Below are positions 1 to 9,353 of a DNA stretch of 64,000 nucleotides, one piece after another (position 1 is the stretch's first letter; every line of letters begins with the position of its first letter). Position numbers and translations under genes: made by a program. The stretch is from Ferrimonas sp. YFM (GTDB lineage Bacteria > Pseudomonadota > Gammaproteobacteria > Enterobacterales > Shewanellaceae). The stretch is from the NCBI RefSeq assembly GCF_030296015.1, contig NZ_AP027368.1, positions 372,001-436,000 on the forward strand, read 5' to 3'. The notes under the pieces are model-generated. The model had not been told where the DNA came from. It saw nothing but the letters and a program-made list of their open reading frames with translations, and searched no databases.

Positions 1-660
1 CTCCTCCTTGCCCAGGTGGCCACCTTCGCCGGCGTGGGGGTTGAGGCCACACACCAGGATGCGTGGCTTCTCCAGGCCGAACTTGTCCTGCAGGTCCCGG
101 TTGAGGATGCGAATGATCTGCTCCAGGCGCTGTGGGGTGATCGCCTTGGACACATAGGCCAGGGGGATATGGGTGGTCACCAGGGCCACCTGCAGGCCTT
201 CGGTGGCCAGCACCATCACCACATCCTGACAGCCGGCCTGCTGAGCAAAGTACTCGGTGTGACCGGAGAAGGGGATCCCCGCCTGGTTGATGATCCCCTT
301 GTGCACGGGGCCAGTCACCACGGCGGCGAAGTCGCCACTGATGTTCTTCTCACTGGAGAACTTGAGGGTCTCCACCACGTAGGCGCTGTTGGCGTCATTG
401 AGCTCGCCGCACACCACCGGGGCGTCCAGGGAGAAGGGGGCGATGGTCAGGGTGCCCGCAGCCTGAGGCTGGGGCTCCTTGCCGGGCTGATAGGGCTGCA
501 GCTTGATGGGCAGCCCCAGCATCTTGGCGCGGTCGGTGATCAGCTGGGGATCGGCACAGACCACCAGCTCAACAGGCCAGGCCTGCTGGGCCAGCATCAC
601 CACCAGATCGGGGCCGACGCCTGCCGGCTCCCCTGGCGTTACCGCGATCCGGAACGTCAT
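1..660 (-). CDS. pdxA: 4-hydroxythreonine-4-phosphate dehydrogenase PdxA (C-terminus beyond window)
   Basis: The reverse strand encodes the first 220 residues of PdxA, the NAD-dependent, metal-dependent cytoplasmic enzyme that oxidises 4-hydroxythreonine-4-phosphate in pyridoxal phosphate synthesis. The N-terminal [12 protein letters not shown] motif, the [10 protein letters not shown] segment and the GHTEYFA segment are hallmarks of the family. The gene runs off the left edge, so about a third of the protein is missing. Its ATG overlaps the surA stop (ATGA at 657-660), which indicates translational coupling in an lptD-surA-pdxA operon, an order common in gammaproteobacteria. Confidence 0.95.
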   Translation of the reverse strand, partial: MTFRIAVTPGEPAGVGPDLVVMLAQQAWPVELVVCADPQLITDRAKMLGLPIKLQPYQPGKEPQPQAAGTLTIAPFSLDAPVVCGELNDANSAYVVETLKFSSEKNISGDFAAVVTGPVHKGIINQAGIPFSGHTEYFAQQAGCQDVVMVLATEGLQVALVTTHIPLAYVSKAITPQRLEQIIRILNRDLQDKFGLEKPRILVCGLNPHAGEGGHLGKEE

Positions 661-1946
661 TTGGCTTCCACCATCTCGATGTACGCCTTGGCGCGCATCT
701 CCTGAGACCAGGCCGCCGCCTGCTCGTTGAACTTACGGCGGAACAGCAGCTGGTAGGCGCGGTCGGTGTTCATCTTGTCTGTGGTGTCCGTGGTGCGACG
801 GTCGGTCAGCTGCACCACGTGCCAGCCGTGGGTGGAGCGGAACGGCTTGCTGTACTCACCCTTGCCCAGCTTGGCCAGGGCGTTTTGGAACGCGGGCACA
901 TAGATGGAGGGATCGGACCAGCCCAGATCACCACCCTTGAGGGCGCTGCCGGGATCCTCGGAGTGCTCCTTGGCCAGCTCGGCAAAGTCGGCGTCACCCT
1001 TCTCCACCTCGACCAGGAAGGTGTCCAGCATCTGCTTGGCCATGTCTTCGCTGAGGATGGGTGAGGGCCGCAGCAGGATGTGACGGGCACGCACCTCTTC
1101 CACTTCCTGCAGCTGCTGACCACGGGTCTCCTGGATCTTAACGATGTGGAAACCGGCGCCACTCTTTACCGGACCTATGATGTCGCCGGGCTTGGCGCCC
1201 TTGACCAGTTCGGCAAACAGGGTGGGCATCTCGTTGATGTTCATCCAGCCCCAGTCGCCCCCTTCCAGGGCCTTGGGACCGGCGGAGGCGGCGATGGCGG
1301 TCTTGGCGAAATCCGCGCCTTCGTTGAGCAGACCCAACACCTTTTCGGCGCGGCCACGGGCTTCTTCCACCGTCTTGGTGTCGTTGTCACGCACCTCAAT
1401 GAGGATGTGGCCAACGTGGAACTCGGCGTCCTGCAGACCCTGCTCCTCAATCATCTTCACCAGGGTGTCGATCTCCTGGGGGGAGATCTGAACCCGGCGC
1501 TGGACCTGGAAGCGCTGGACCTGACCCAGGGTGATCTCGCGGCGGACCTGCTCACGATACTGGGCGTAGTTGTCGCCTGAGGCTTCCACTTCGGTTTTAA
1601 GCTGTTCCAGGGTCTGGTTCTGCTCCTGGGCCATGTTCTCCAGGGTCTGGTCCAGCTGGATGTCGCTGATCACCAGGCCCATGCGTTCGGCCATCTGCAG
1701 CTGCAGGCTTTCGTTGATCAGACGGTCAACCACCTGGGTGCGCAGGGCGGCATCCGAGGGCAGGGACTGTCCGGAGCGCAGGGCGCCACGCTTGATGTTG
1801 GCGATGCGATCATCGATCTCGCTCTGCAAGATGATGCCGTTGTTTACCAGCACCGCTACCCGGTCGAGGGTCTGAGGCTGAGCCATCAGGGAGCCGGCCA
1901 TGGCCAGGGAAGCCACGGCGCCTAAAAGAATATTGCGAACCTTCAT
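657..1946 (-). CDS. surA: Periplasmic chaperone / peptidyl-prolyl isomerase SurA
   Basis: This 429-residue protein is the periplasmic chaperone that carries unfolded outer-membrane proteins, including LptD, toward the Bam complex. It starts with a Sec signal peptide of about 22 residues ending SLMAQ. A SurA N-terminal domain follows, then two parvulin domains at about residues 174-275 (HVGHILIEV start, GGDWGWMN loop) and 284-386 (RARHILLRP start, GGDLGWSDP loop). The length matches E. coli SurA (428). It lies between lptD and pdxA on the same strand, with an 83-bp gap to lptD and a 4-bp overlap with pdxA, so it is probably cotranscribed with both. Confidence 0.97.
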   Translation of the reverse strand: MKVRNILLGAVASLAMAGSLMAQPQTLDRVAVLVNNGIILQSEIDDRIANIKRGALRSGQSLPSDAALRTQVVDRLINESLQLQMAERMGLVISDIQLDQTLENMAQEQNQTLEQLKTEVEASGDNYAQYREQVRREITLGQVQRFQVQRRVQISPQEIDTLVKMIEEQGLQDAEFHVGHILIEVRDNDTKTVEEARGRAEKVLGLLNEGADFAKTAIAASAGPKALEGGDWGWMNINEMPTLFAELVKGAKPGDIIGPVKSGAGFHIVKIQETRGQQLQEVEEVRARHILLRPSPILSEDMAKQMLDTFLVEVEKGDADFAELAKEHSEDPGSALKGGDLGWSDPSIYVPAFQNALAKLGKGEYSKPFRSTHGWHVVQLTDRRTTDTTDKMNTDRAYQLLFRRKFNEQAAAWSQEMRAKAYIEMVEAK

Positions 1947-2029
1947 CCTCTAATCCATTTCTATGGTGCAGTTATCGCTTAGAGCGTCAGGCTCGGCGAC
2001 GGTTCCTGCACTGTAACACATTTGTTTCC

Positions 2030-4351
2030 TCAGTTTCTGAGGTAGTAGGGGCGGCGGTAGTTGAACAAACCCTCATCCAGCATGTCGCTGACCCCCAGCG
2101 GGCCTGAGGATCCCAGCCCCTTCAGTTCGAAGGTGAGGGACCAGCTGGTGTCGAAGTCATTACGCTGGCTGATGTTGGTGAAGCCGCTGTCGGTGTAGTT
2201 GGTGTTCAGGTGGCGATCGTAGCTGAGGCGAATGGCCCAGCAGCAGGATTCCCACTGGATGCCGGCAAAGGTCTCCACCGAACGGTTGAGATTGGCATCG
2301 TAGTAGTAGTTCCCCACCAGGTAGGTGTTGTCGGCGATGGGCCAGGTGGCCCGCATGCCGAACTGGTTGATGTCCACCGACTCGCCGGTGTCGGCGTCGA
2401 TGGCCAGTTCCGGCACGTAACGGTGGGACAGCTGCAGCAGCTTGTCCCGCCCCGGACGGTAGTCCAGGGTCAGTTCCGACTTGTTGGTGGTGTTTGAGTT
2501 GGTGTCCAGCTGCAGGGAGCCGGCCAGGAACCAGTTCTTGGCGGCCTGCATATCCAGCTCCATCGCCAGGGCGGAGCTGGACTGCTGAATCTGGTTGGAC
2601 TGGTCCGGCAGGCTCACATCACTGTCGGACAGATAGAAGATCTGGCCCAGGGCGAAGCGCAGCTTCTCGTTGTTGCTGTCGTCGTACACCCGGGTGGCCA
2701 CACCCAGGGTCAGCTGGTTGGCGTCGGCGATGCGATCCAGGCCGGAGAAGCGGCGGTCGCGGAACAGGCCGGAGTAGTCGTCCTGCAGCAGGGCGGTGTC
2801 GTAGACGCCGATGTCACTCTGATCCTCATGGGGGATATAGAGGTACTGGGCCTGGGGCTCCAGGGTCTGACGGAACGGCTGGCCCTGGAAGCTCAGCTGC
2901 CGCTCCAGGTTGATCTGGCCGTGCAGGCGCAGCTGGGGCAGGGTACGGCTGACAAAGTCATCCAGGTTCTGCTCCAGGGGATCCGTGGTGCCGGTGGGCA
3001 CGTCCTGCTGATAGAAGGTCTGCATCAGCTTGACCTCACCCAGCAGGCTGGCCGCCGGGGTCTGGTAGGGCAGGCTCAGGGTCGGCTCCATGTGCCAGCG
3101 GATCGCTTCCAACTGGTTGCTGCCCTGACTGGCAAAGTGGGTCAGCTCGGTGTCGAAGGCGAAGTCCAGGCCGCTGGAGACCTCGGGCCTGTGGTACTGG
3201 AAGCTCAGCTGAGGCAGCACCTGGAAGGGGGCATCCTCCTCACCCAGCACCTTGATGTCCTGCACCTTGATGGCGAAGTTCCAGTCACGCTGGAAGAACG
3301 CCGCTTCTCCCACCCGGCTCAGCTGGTTGTCGGTGCTGGTGCTGATGGCGGAATCGAAGTCGTTGAAGTAGTTGTCGTCGCTGATGTCGGCGATGTCGGC
3401 GTGCAGGCGCCAGCCGTTGTCCAGGCGGGCGGTGTGTTCCCAGGAGTAGGCCCAGCGGCTGGGGCTGCCCTTGAGGCTGTCCAGGCGATCGTTGCCGATG
3501 TACTCCAGGTTGACCAGGCCGAAGTTGTTCTCATGCAGGTAGCGCCCTTCGGTGCCCAGCCACAGGCCCCGGGAACTCATAAACTGCGGGGTCAGGGTCA
3601 GGTCATAGTTGGGGGCGATATTCCAGTAGAAGGGGGTGGTGACGTCCACGCCGTTCTTGGTGCTGGTGCTGATGGCCGGGAACAGGAAACCGGTCTTGCG
3701 CTTGTCGGAGACCGGGACCGTCATATAGGGCACATAGAACACCGGGGTGTCGAACAGGCGCACTTGGGCACTGTAGATGTGGCCCCACTCCTCGCTGGTG
3801 TCGATGACGATCTTCTCCGCCTTCAACTCCCAGTCCGGCACCTCGGCGGGACAGGTGGTGAAACTGCCGCCCCGCAGCACCAGGTCATTCTCGTTGGTGA
3901 TCTCCAGCTGACCGGCGTCGCCGTGCACCTGCTGACCATGCAGCCAGTACTGGGCCTGGTTGAGGGTGGCGCTGTACTGGGTCATGTCCGCGTCGAGATC
4001 GTCGGCGGTGATGGTGATGCTGGGATCCTGATAGACCAGGTTGCCCTTGGCCAATACCTTCTGCTCCTGCTGGTGCACCTCGGCGCTGTCGGCGGTGATG
4101 GCGCGGTTGCCCTGCACCAGCTTGACGTCGCCCTGGAAACGCGCCGCCTCGCCGGCGATCGCTTCGCTGCGGTCCGCCCGCACGGTCACAGGATCTTTGG
4201 AGGCGTCTTTCGACAGGGGAGCATTGGGATCCACCATCAGGGGCACGGGAAGCTTGATGGTACACTGGTTGTCAGGCACCACCACCTGTCCCTCCTGGCT
4301 CCAGGCGGCAAAAGGCAGGCAGCAGCACGCTAAGGCGAGTTGAAAACGCAT
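2030..4351 (-). CDS. lptD: LPS-assembly outer-membrane protein LptD
   Basis: LptD is the outer-membrane barrel that, with LptE, inserts lipopolysaccharide into the outer leaflet. The start chosen is the ATG at 4351, preceded by AAGGAT; it gives a signal peptide of about 18 residues and a 773-residue precursor. An in-frame ATG 25 codons upstream would spoil the signal peptide. An OstA/LptA-like domain spans about residues 55-150 and the barrel fills the rest. Cysteines at about 30, 167 and the CC pair at 703-704 match the four that form the two essential interdomain disulfides in E. coli. It is divergent from amgK. Confidence 0.96.
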   Translation of the reverse strand: MRFQLALACCCLPFAAWSQEGQVVVPDNQCTIKLPVPLMVDPNAPLSKDASKDPVTVRADRSEAIAGEAARFQGDVKLVQGNRAITADSAEVHQQEQKVLAKGNLVYQDPSITITADDLDADMTQYSATLNQAQYWLHGQQVHGDAGQLEITNENDLVLRGGSFTTCPAEVPDWELKAEKIVIDTSEEWGHIYSAQVRLFDTPVFYVPYMTVPVSDKRKTGFLFPAISTSTKNGVDVTTPFYWNIAPNYDLTLTPQFMSSRGLWLGTEGRYLHENNFGLVNLEYIGNDRLDSLKGSPSRWAYSWEHTARLDNGWRLHADIADISDDNYFNDFDSAISTSTDNQLSRVGEAAFFQRDWNFAIKVQDIKVLGEEDAPFQVLPQLSFQYHRPEVSSGLDFAFDTELTHFASQGSNQLEAIRWHMEPTLSLPYQTPAASLLGEVKLMQTFYQQDVPTGTTDPLEQNLDDFVSRTLPQLRLHGQINLERQLSFQGQPFRQTLEPQAQYLYIPHEDQSDIGVYDTALLQDDYSGLFRDRRFSGLDRIADANQLTLGVATRVYDDSNNEKLRFALGQIFYLSDSDVSLPDQSNQIQQSSSALAMELDMQAAKNWFLAGSLQLDTNSNTTNKSELTLDYRPGRDKLLQLSHRYVPELAIDADTGESVDINQFGMRATWPIADNTYLVGNYYYDANLNRSVETFAGIQWESCCWAIRLSYDRHLNTNYTDSGFTNISQRNDFDTSWSLTFELKGLGSSGPLGVSDMLDEGLFNYRRPYYLRN

Positions 4352-4629
4352 TATTATCCTTATGGATTGTACACGGTCGCCGGGCGGACTGTTGCCGCCG
4401 CGACCGCTGCCGTCACCGTTCCCCAATGAGTGACGCCCATGCCGGTTATGGTCCGGCTTGCGGCGTGTCCGTTGACCCCATCATCGGTGGTGTGACCCCT
4501 GGTGAACAGAGACGGACTCGATTCGGTCTGAGAGCCTAATTTTCAACGCGCCGAACAAAACCATTTTTCGCTGGCGCAAAAGACGTATGATAAAGCAATT
4601 TTTCCGTTTGGGCTACGCGGAGGAGAGAG
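4352..4629. promoter_or_regulatory. Divergent lptD / amgK promoter region
   Basis: This 278-bp gap separates lptD (minus) from amgK (plus), so both promoters must lie here. A possible minus-10 for amgK is TATGAT at 4586-4591; no convincing minus-35 at the right spacing was found. The amgK ribosome site is GGAGGAGAG just before the ATG at 4630. No long hairpin or further open frame was seen. Confidence 0.4.
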
Positions 4630-5625
4630 ATGAGCGACAGCCGTCAGGCAGCGCTGCAGCAATGGTTAAACCGGCAGTTTACCTCCCCTGTCGAGGGGCT
4701 GGTGTTGATCTTCGGCGACGCCAGCCACAGGCGCTATTTTCGCTTCTTCCATGAGGGAAGCAGCTACATTGCGGTGGATGCGCCGCCGGATCTTGAGGAC
4801 AGTGCGCCCTTCCTGGCGATGACCCAGGCTTATCAGAAGGTGAGTCTGCCGGTCCCCGAGGTGATCCACGCCAGCCTGGATCTGGGGTTCATGTGCCAGA
4901 GCGATCTGGGGGACAGTCACCTGCAGGGGTATCTGGCCCCGGACCAGCTGCCCCTGTGGTATGGCCGGGCCCTGGCCCTGCTGCCGGCCATCGCCTCGGT
5001 CACCGAGCGCGCCGGCGAGCCTCTGCCCCCCTATGATGAGGCCTTCCTGCGCCAGGAGCTGGCGTTGCTGCCACAGTGGTTCATCCAGGTGCACCTGGAC
5101 CGGGATCCCCAACAGCTGGCCCCTTGGTGGGCGCCCCTGTGTGAGCTGCTGGTGACCAATGCCCTGGAGCAGCCCCAGGTCGGGGTACACCGCGACTTTC
5201 ACTGTCGCAACCTGATGGTGACCGGCGACGCCCTGGCCCTCATCGATTACCAGGGGGCCCTGCTGGGACCGGTGACCTATGATCCGGTGTCCCTGCTTAA
5301 GGATTGCTACGTCAAGTGGCCCTGGGCACAGCTGGAGCCTCTGCTGCACAATCATTTCCTTACGCTCAGGCAGCAGGCGCTGATACCGGAGAGCACCTCC
5401 TGGGAGCAGTTCCAGCGCTGGTACCACCTCACCGGCCTGCAACGCCATCTCAAGGTGCTGGGGATCTTCGCCCGGCTCAGCCACAGGGATGGCAAGCACC
5501 ACTACCTGGCGGACCTGCCCAGGGTGTTGGAGTACGTCATCGAGGCCGCCGAGCTCTATCCGGAGACCGCTGAACTGGCCCGGGCGGCCCTGGAGTGGCG
5601 TGCACAGTTGGAGGCAGGCCGATGA
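4630..5625 (+). CDS. amgK: N-acetylmuramate/N-acetylglucosamine anomeric kinase AmgK
   Basis: This 331-residue phosphotransferase has the aminoglycoside-phosphotransferase fold. The Brenner motif HRDFHCRNL gives the catalytic Asp, and the IDYQGALLGP segment gives the metal-binding Asp. In Pseudomonas, AmgK phosphorylates MurNAc recovered from peptidoglycan turnover at C1, and MurU then makes UDP-MurNAc, bypassing de novo synthesis and its fosfomycin-sensitive step. The identification rests on the next gene being murU, with overlapping stop and start (ATGA at 5622-5625), and on the neighbouring lptD-surA-pdxA genes, the arrangement known from Pseudomonas. Taken alone, the protein would only be called an APH-family kinase. 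Confidence 0.85.
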   Translation: MSDSRQAALQQWLNRQFTSPVEGLVLIFGDASHRRYFRFFHEGSSYIAVDAPPDLEDSAPFLAMTQAYQKVSLPVPEVIHASLDLGFMCQSDLGDSHLQGYLAPDQLPLWYGRALALLPAIASVTERAGEPLPPYDEAFLRQELALLPQWFIQVHLDRDPQQLAPWWAPLCELLVTNALEQPQVGVHRDFHCRNLMVTGDALALIDYQGALLGPVTYDPVSLLKDCYVKWPWAQLEPLLHNHFLTLRQQALIPESTSWEQFQRWYHLTGLQRHLKVLGIFARLSHRDGKHHYLADLPRVLEYVIEAAELYPETAELARAALEWRAQLEAGR

Positions 5626-6293
5626 AGGCGATGATCCTGGCCGCCGGCCGCGGCGAGCGGATGCGGCCTCTCACCGACACCACGCCCAAGCCGCTGCTGC
5701 CCCTGCAGGGGCGGCCGATGTTGGAACACCACCTGGAGCGCCTGGCCCGGGCGGGCTTTCGCGACGTGCTGATCAACACCGCCTGGCTGGGAGAGCAGTT
5801 TCCCCAGACCCTGGGAGATGGCCGCCGCTTTGGCCTCGCCATTCACTACCAGCATGAAACCCAGGCCCTGGAGACCGGAGGCGGCATTCAGCGGGCCCTC
5901 TCCTGGCTGGGCCCCGACCCCTTCCTGGTGGTCAATGGGGATGTTTACTGTGAACTTGAATTTAACGCGCTGCCTCAGCTGGGGCAGCAGGACCTGGCCC
6001 ACCTGTGGCTGGTGGCCAATCCCGCCCACAACTCCCAGGGGGATTTCGCCCTGAATCAGGGGCGGGTGCAGGCACAGGGGGAGGCAAAGCTTACCTTCAG
6101 TGGCATCGGCCTCTACCGTCCTGAGCTGTTCGCCCGCTGCGCGCCCGGACGTTTCCCCCTGGCGCCTCTGCTCAGGGAGGCGATGGCCCAGGGCAGGGTG
6201 GGAGGCACCGCCCTTGAAGGACACTGGTGCGACGTGGGCACAGAGCAAAGATTAATCGAACTGGAGCAAAGACTTAATGCAAATTTGGGGTAA
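5622..6293 (+). CDS. murU: N-acetylmuramate-1-phosphate uridylyltransferase MurU
   Basis: This 223-residue nucleotidyltransferase transfers UMP from UTP to MurNAc-1-phosphate in the cell-wall recycling shortcut. The start MKAMILAAGRGERMRPLT carries the family signature, followed by the PKPLLPLQGRPM segment; VVNGDV holds a metal-binding Asp. The ATG at 5622 overlaps the amgK stop, and starts further upstream lie inside amgK. The 3' end overlaps djlA by 17 bp, so amgK-murU-djlA are probably one transcript. A sugar-1-phosphate nucleotidylyltransferase of other specificity is possible, but the AmgK partner argues for MurU. Confidence 0.87.
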   Translation: MKAMILAAGRGERMRPLTDTTPKPLLPLQGRPMLEHHLERLARAGFRDVLINTAWLGEQFPQTLGDGRRFGLAIHYQHETQALETGGGIQRALSWLGPDPFLVVNGDVYCELEFNALPQLGQQDLAHLWLVANPAHNSQGDFALNQGRVQAQGEAKLTFSGIGLYRPELFARCAPGRFPLAPLLREAMAQGRVGGTALEGHWCDVGTEQRLIELEQRLNANLG

Positions 6294-7038
6294 GGTGTTC
6301 GGCGCACTCCTGGGCTTTTTCTTCGGCCGTTTCGCGGGGATGATCCTCGGGGCCTGGCTGGGTCATATCCTGGTGGACAAGCGCCGCACCCCGAAAGCCG
6401 GTCCCCGGCAGAACCTGTTCTTCCATACCACTTTTGCGGTGATGGGCCATGTGGCCAAGGCCTCGGGCCAGGTCACCTCGGCGGACATCGCCCTGGCATC
6501 GGCGGTGATGGATCAGCTGCGCCTCTCCGGCGAAGCCCGCCGGGCCGCCCAGGAGGCGTTTCGCGAGGGCAAAGCCTCCGACTATCCGCTGCGGGAACGA
6601 CTGAAGCAGCTGAAGCTGGTGATGGCCTTCCGTCGGGATCTGGCGCGGATGTTCCTGGAGATCCAGATTCAGATCGCCCTGTCCGACGGCAGCATCGACA
6701 GTCGTGAACAGGCGATTCTGGCGGAGATCGCCAGCCAGCTGGGGTTCAGCCAGGAGGAGCTGACGCAGATCATCTCCATGATCAAAGGGGGCAGCCACTA
6801 CCACAGTAGCGGCGCCCAGGGGCCCAGCCTGGAGGATGCCTACAAGGTGCTCGGGGTGGACGCCTCCGACGATGAGCGCACCATCAAACGGGCCTACCGC
6901 AAGCTGATGGCCCAGCACCACCCGGACAAGCTGGCCAGCCAGGGTCTGCCCGATGAGATGATGGCCCTGGCCCGGCAGAAGAGCCAGGACATTCAGGCGG
7001 CCTGGGAACGGGTGCGTCAGGAACGACAGATGAGGTGA
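6277..7038 (+). CDS. djlA: Membrane-anchored DnaJ-like co-chaperone DjlA
   Basis: DjlA is a type III inner-membrane J-protein that stimulates DnaK and influences envelope stress signalling. The 253-residue product starts MQIWGKVFG, like the family, and continues with one glycine-rich transmembrane segment (about residues 7-28). A TerB-like helical domain with the acidic SDGSIDSREQ loop follows, at about 55-175. A C-terminal J domain (about 187-253) contains the essential HPDK motif in AQHHPDKLAS. It begins inside the end of murU, a 17-bp overlap, and ends 4 bp before the next gene. Confidence 0.95.
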   Translation: MQIWGKVFGALLGFFFGRFAGMILGAWLGHILVDKRRTPKAGPRQNLFFHTTFAVMGHVAKASGQVTSADIALASAVMDQLRLSGEARRAAQEAFREGKASDYPLRERLKQLKLVMAFRRDLARMFLEIQIQIALSDGSIDSREQAILAEIASQLGFSQEELTQIISMIKGGSHYHSSGAQGPSLEDAYKVLGVDASDDERTIKRAYRKLMAQHHPDKLASQGLPDEMMALARQKSQDIQAAWERVRQERQMR

Positions 7039-7042
7039 TCCC

Positions 7043-8077
7043 ATGTGGAGTCGCAAGGAAGCCGAAACCATACGCCGGGCCCTGCAGGGCTGGCAGCAGC
7101 AGGGAGAGCTGACCCCTGAGCAGGTGCAGCGATTGGAGCAGGGGCTGGAGGAGCGCCGCTTCGACTGGCTGAAACTGGCCAGGTACAGCTTCTATGTGGC
7201 GGTGGCCTCCCTGGTGCTGGCGGTGGCCAGTGTGCTGGTGGACCAGAGGGTGATCGACTGGATTACCGCCATGTTCAACGCCCCGGTGCTGGCCAGGGCC
7301 CTGGCCCTCACCCTGCTGGGCATCGGCCTGTTGGCGGTGGGGCTGTGGCGCCGGGGAGACGGAGCCCGCCCCTACCAGGTGGAGGCCCTGTTTCTGGGAT
7401 CGGTGCTGGCGTTTTCCGGTGCCCTGGCCTACCTGGGGGACTACCTGCATCCGGACAGCGACAGCTGGCGTTGGTACCTGCTGGCGGCCACCTTGCTGTA
7501 TCTGTTGATGGGCCTGACTCTGCGCTCCCTGCTGATCTGGGGCATCGCCCTGCTCAGCCTGATGCTGTGGCTCTGCGTGCACAGCGTCGAGGTGGCCGGC
7601 TGGGAGGGGTTGTGGTTTGGGATGAACCTGCCCCTGCGCCTGGCCCTGCTCGGCGGCCTGATCGCCCTGGCGGGACAGGCAATGGAGGGGAGGGCGCCTG
7701 CGTTGGCGCCCCTGACCCGGCACTTCGGTTGGCTCAGCGTCCTAGGGTTCCTGTGGCTGGTCTCCATCTTCGGTAACCACGGCAACTGGGATCATTGGGC
7801 CGACGTGCCCCAGTGGCAACTCTGGCCCTGGGCCCTGGGGGCCATGCTGGTGTGTCTGGGAGCCATCTGGGCCGGCATCCGCTGGTCGATACCGGCCCTG
7901 CGCCTGTATGGCCTGCTGTTCCTGATTCTCCATCTCTACAGCCGCTACTTCGAGCAGCTGTGGGACAGCCTGCACAAGGGGGTGCTGTTTGCCATCGCCG
8001 GACTGGGCTTCTGGTTACTGGGGACCCAGGCGGAGCGAATCTGGTCCAGGCAACGGGACAACACCGAAGGTTTGTAA
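7043..8077 (+). CDS. DUF2157 family multi-pass membrane protein
   Basis: This 344-residue protein has a soluble N-terminal stretch of about 45 residues (EAETIRRALQGWQQQGELT) typical of DUF2157, followed by about eight to ten hydrophobic helices. The function of the family is unknown. It starts 4 bp after djlA with a short AGGTGATCCC leader and is probably the last gene of the amgK-murU-djlA unit. Its TAA stop at 8075-8077 touches the Fur-like palindrome that begins at 8077. Confidence 0.75.
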   Translation: MWSRKEAETIRRALQGWQQQGELTPEQVQRLEQGLEERRFDWLKLARYSFYVAVASLVLAVASVLVDQRVIDWITAMFNAPVLARALALTLLGIGLLAVGLWRRGDGARPYQVEALFLGSVLAFSGALAYLGDYLHPDSDSWRWYLLAATLLYLLMGLTLRSLLIWGIALLSLMLWLCVHSVEVAGWEGLWFGMNLPLRLALLGGLIALAGQAMEGRAPALAPLTRHFGWLSVLGFLWLVSIFGNHGNWDHWADVPQWQLWPWALGAMLVCLGAIWAGIRWSIPALRLYGLLFLILHLYSRYFEQLWDSLHKGVLFAIAGLGFWLLGTQAERIWSRQRDNTEGL

Positions 8078-8095
8078 ATGCGAATTATTTGCATT
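8077..8095. promoter_or_regulatory. Candidate Fur box
   Basis: AATGCGAATTATTTGCATT is a 19-bp near-perfect palindrome: eight of nine half-site positions are symmetric around 8086. It fits the Fur pattern AATGATAATNATTATCATT with the common GC variant. It overlaps a possible minus-35 (TTGCAT, 8089-8094), which is followed after 16 bp by TAGAGT (8111-8116). Iron-bound Fur would block that promoter. Confidence 0.6.
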
Positions 8096-8117
8096 ATCTC
8101 AAATTTGGTGTAGAGTA

Positions 8118-8217
8118 GGTTGTGGGTCAGCCAAGGATGACCCTCTCTCATCATCTCCTGCACGATCTCTCCTTCGGGAGACCCCATGCCCTCCGCGCAC
8201 CATCGGAGGGCATTTGC
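8118..8217 (+). ncRNA. Candidate Fur-controlled small RNA
   Basis: Downstream of the Fur-like site and a TTGCAT/TAGAGT promoter, about 100 bases fold into three hairpins. The first is GGGTCA (8124-8129) with TGACCC (8138-8143). The second is TCTCC-TTCG-GGAGA (8168-8181), with a stable UUCG loop. The third is a 10-bp stem, ATGCCCTCCG (8186-8195) with CGGAGGGCAT (8204-8213). Between the first two is unpaired CATCATCTCCTGC, which is complementary to Shine-Dalgarno-like sequence. No convincing reading frame is present. The T tract after the last stem is short, so the 3' end is uncertain. It could instead be the leader of the next gene. Confidence 0.4.
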
Positions 8218-8287
8218 GTATCTGGGGCCTTGTTGTGTCTAATGACCTGTAGTGTCAACACGCCCTAGTGACAAGCGGAGAGCAGCG

Positions 8288-9241
8288 ATGAAATACCTGG
8301 TGGTCCTGGACGGCTATACCCTCAACCCCGGCGATATCGACTGGCAGCCTATGGAGCGCCTGGCTCAGTGCCGGGTGTACGACCGAACCGACGATGCCGA
8401 CATCCTGGCCCGCGCCGCCGGCGTGCCCCTGCTGCTGACCAACAAGACTCCCCTGACCGCCGACACCCTGGCCAGGCTGCCGGATCTCAAATACATCGGT
8501 GTGCTGGCCACCGGGGTCAATGTGGTGGACCTGGACGCCGCCCGCGGCCTGGGGATCACCGTCACCAATGTGCCCGCCTACGGGCCCGGCTCCGTGGCCC
8601 AGATGGCCATGGCCCACATCCTTCATCATGCCAGCCGGGTGGCCCATCACCACCAGCAGGTGGCTCAGGGGCGCTGGACGACCAGCCCGGATTTCTGCTT
8701 CTACGACGGTCCGCTGATCGCCCTGGAGGGCAAGACCCTGGGGCTGGTGGGCTATGGGGAGATCGCCCGGCGTCTGGCCGCCATGGGCGAAGGGTTCGGC
8801 ATGAAGGTGGTGGTCACCAGTGCCACACAAAAGCGCGACCTGCCCGAGGGGCGACGCTGGTTGCCCCTGGAGTCGTTGCTGCAGCAGGCGGATGTGGTCA
8901 GCCTCCATTGCCCCCTGACCGCCGACAACCAGCGGATGATCAATGACCGCACCCTGGCGCTGATGAAGCCGGGCGCCCTGCTGGTCAACACCGCCCGCGG
9001 CCCCCTGGTGGATGAGGATGCCCTGGCCCAGGCGCTGATTCGCGGCCACCTGGGAGGGGCCGGGCTGGATGTGCTCTCCAGCGAGCCACCCCTGGCGGAT
9101 AACCCCCTGCTCAGCGCGCCCAACTGCAGCATCACCCCCCACAACGCCTGGGCTACCCGGGAGGCCAGGATGCGGCTGATGCAGATCGCCGCCGACAACC
9201 TGCAGGCGTTTCTGGCGGGCAACCCGAAAAACCGGGTCTAA
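8288..9241 (+). CDS. D-2-hydroxyacid dehydrogenase (glycerate/hydroxypyruvate reductase-like)
   Basis: This 317-residue NAD(P)-dependent oxidoreductase belongs to the D-isomer 2-hydroxyacid dehydrogenase family. The nucleotide-binding loop is GLVGYGEIARR. The catalytic set is visible: Arg in HCPLTADNQRMI/NTARGPLVDED, Glu in DVLSSEPP and His in ITPHNAW. The overall pattern is nearest to HprA-type hydroxypyruvate/glycerate dehydrogenases, but the substrate cannot be fixed from sequence. The ATG at 8288 follows GCGGAGAG; an earlier in-frame start at 8252 would add 12 unrelated residues. It follows the Fur-like promoter region and so may itself respond to iron. Confidence 0.85.
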   Translation: MKYLVVLDGYTLNPGDIDWQPMERLAQCRVYDRTDDADILARAAGVPLLLTNKTPLTADTLARLPDLKYIGVLATGVNVVDLDAARGLGITVTNVPAYGPGSVAQMAMAHILHHASRVAHHHQQVAQGRWTTSPDFCFYDGPLIALEGKTLGLVGYGEIARRLAAMGEGFGMKVVVTSATQKRDLPEGRRWLPLESLLQQADVVSLHCPLTADNQRMINDRTLALMKPGALLVNTARGPLVDEDALAQALIRGHLGGAGLDVLSSEPPLADNPLLSAPNCSITPHNAWATREARMRLMQIAADNLQAFLAGNPKNRV

Positions 9242-9308
9242 AGGGTGAGGAAGGGCGTTCATTGGCCGTGGTGATCCCTGCCGCTATCCCTTACACTTGG
9301 GCCAACTC

Positions 9309-9335
9309 GCCGCCTTAAGGCGGCCACTCTTTTGA
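9309..9335 (+). terminator. Possible terminator between the dehydrogenase and rnb
   Basis: A 16-bp perfect palindrome, GCCGCCTTAAGGCGGC (9309-9324), is followed by CACTCTTTT. The hairpin is strong but its T run is short and begins four bases away. It may act as a terminator or as a structured 5' leader of rnb. Confidence 0.4.
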
Positions 9336-9353
9336 TGATGATGGAATGGAGAG

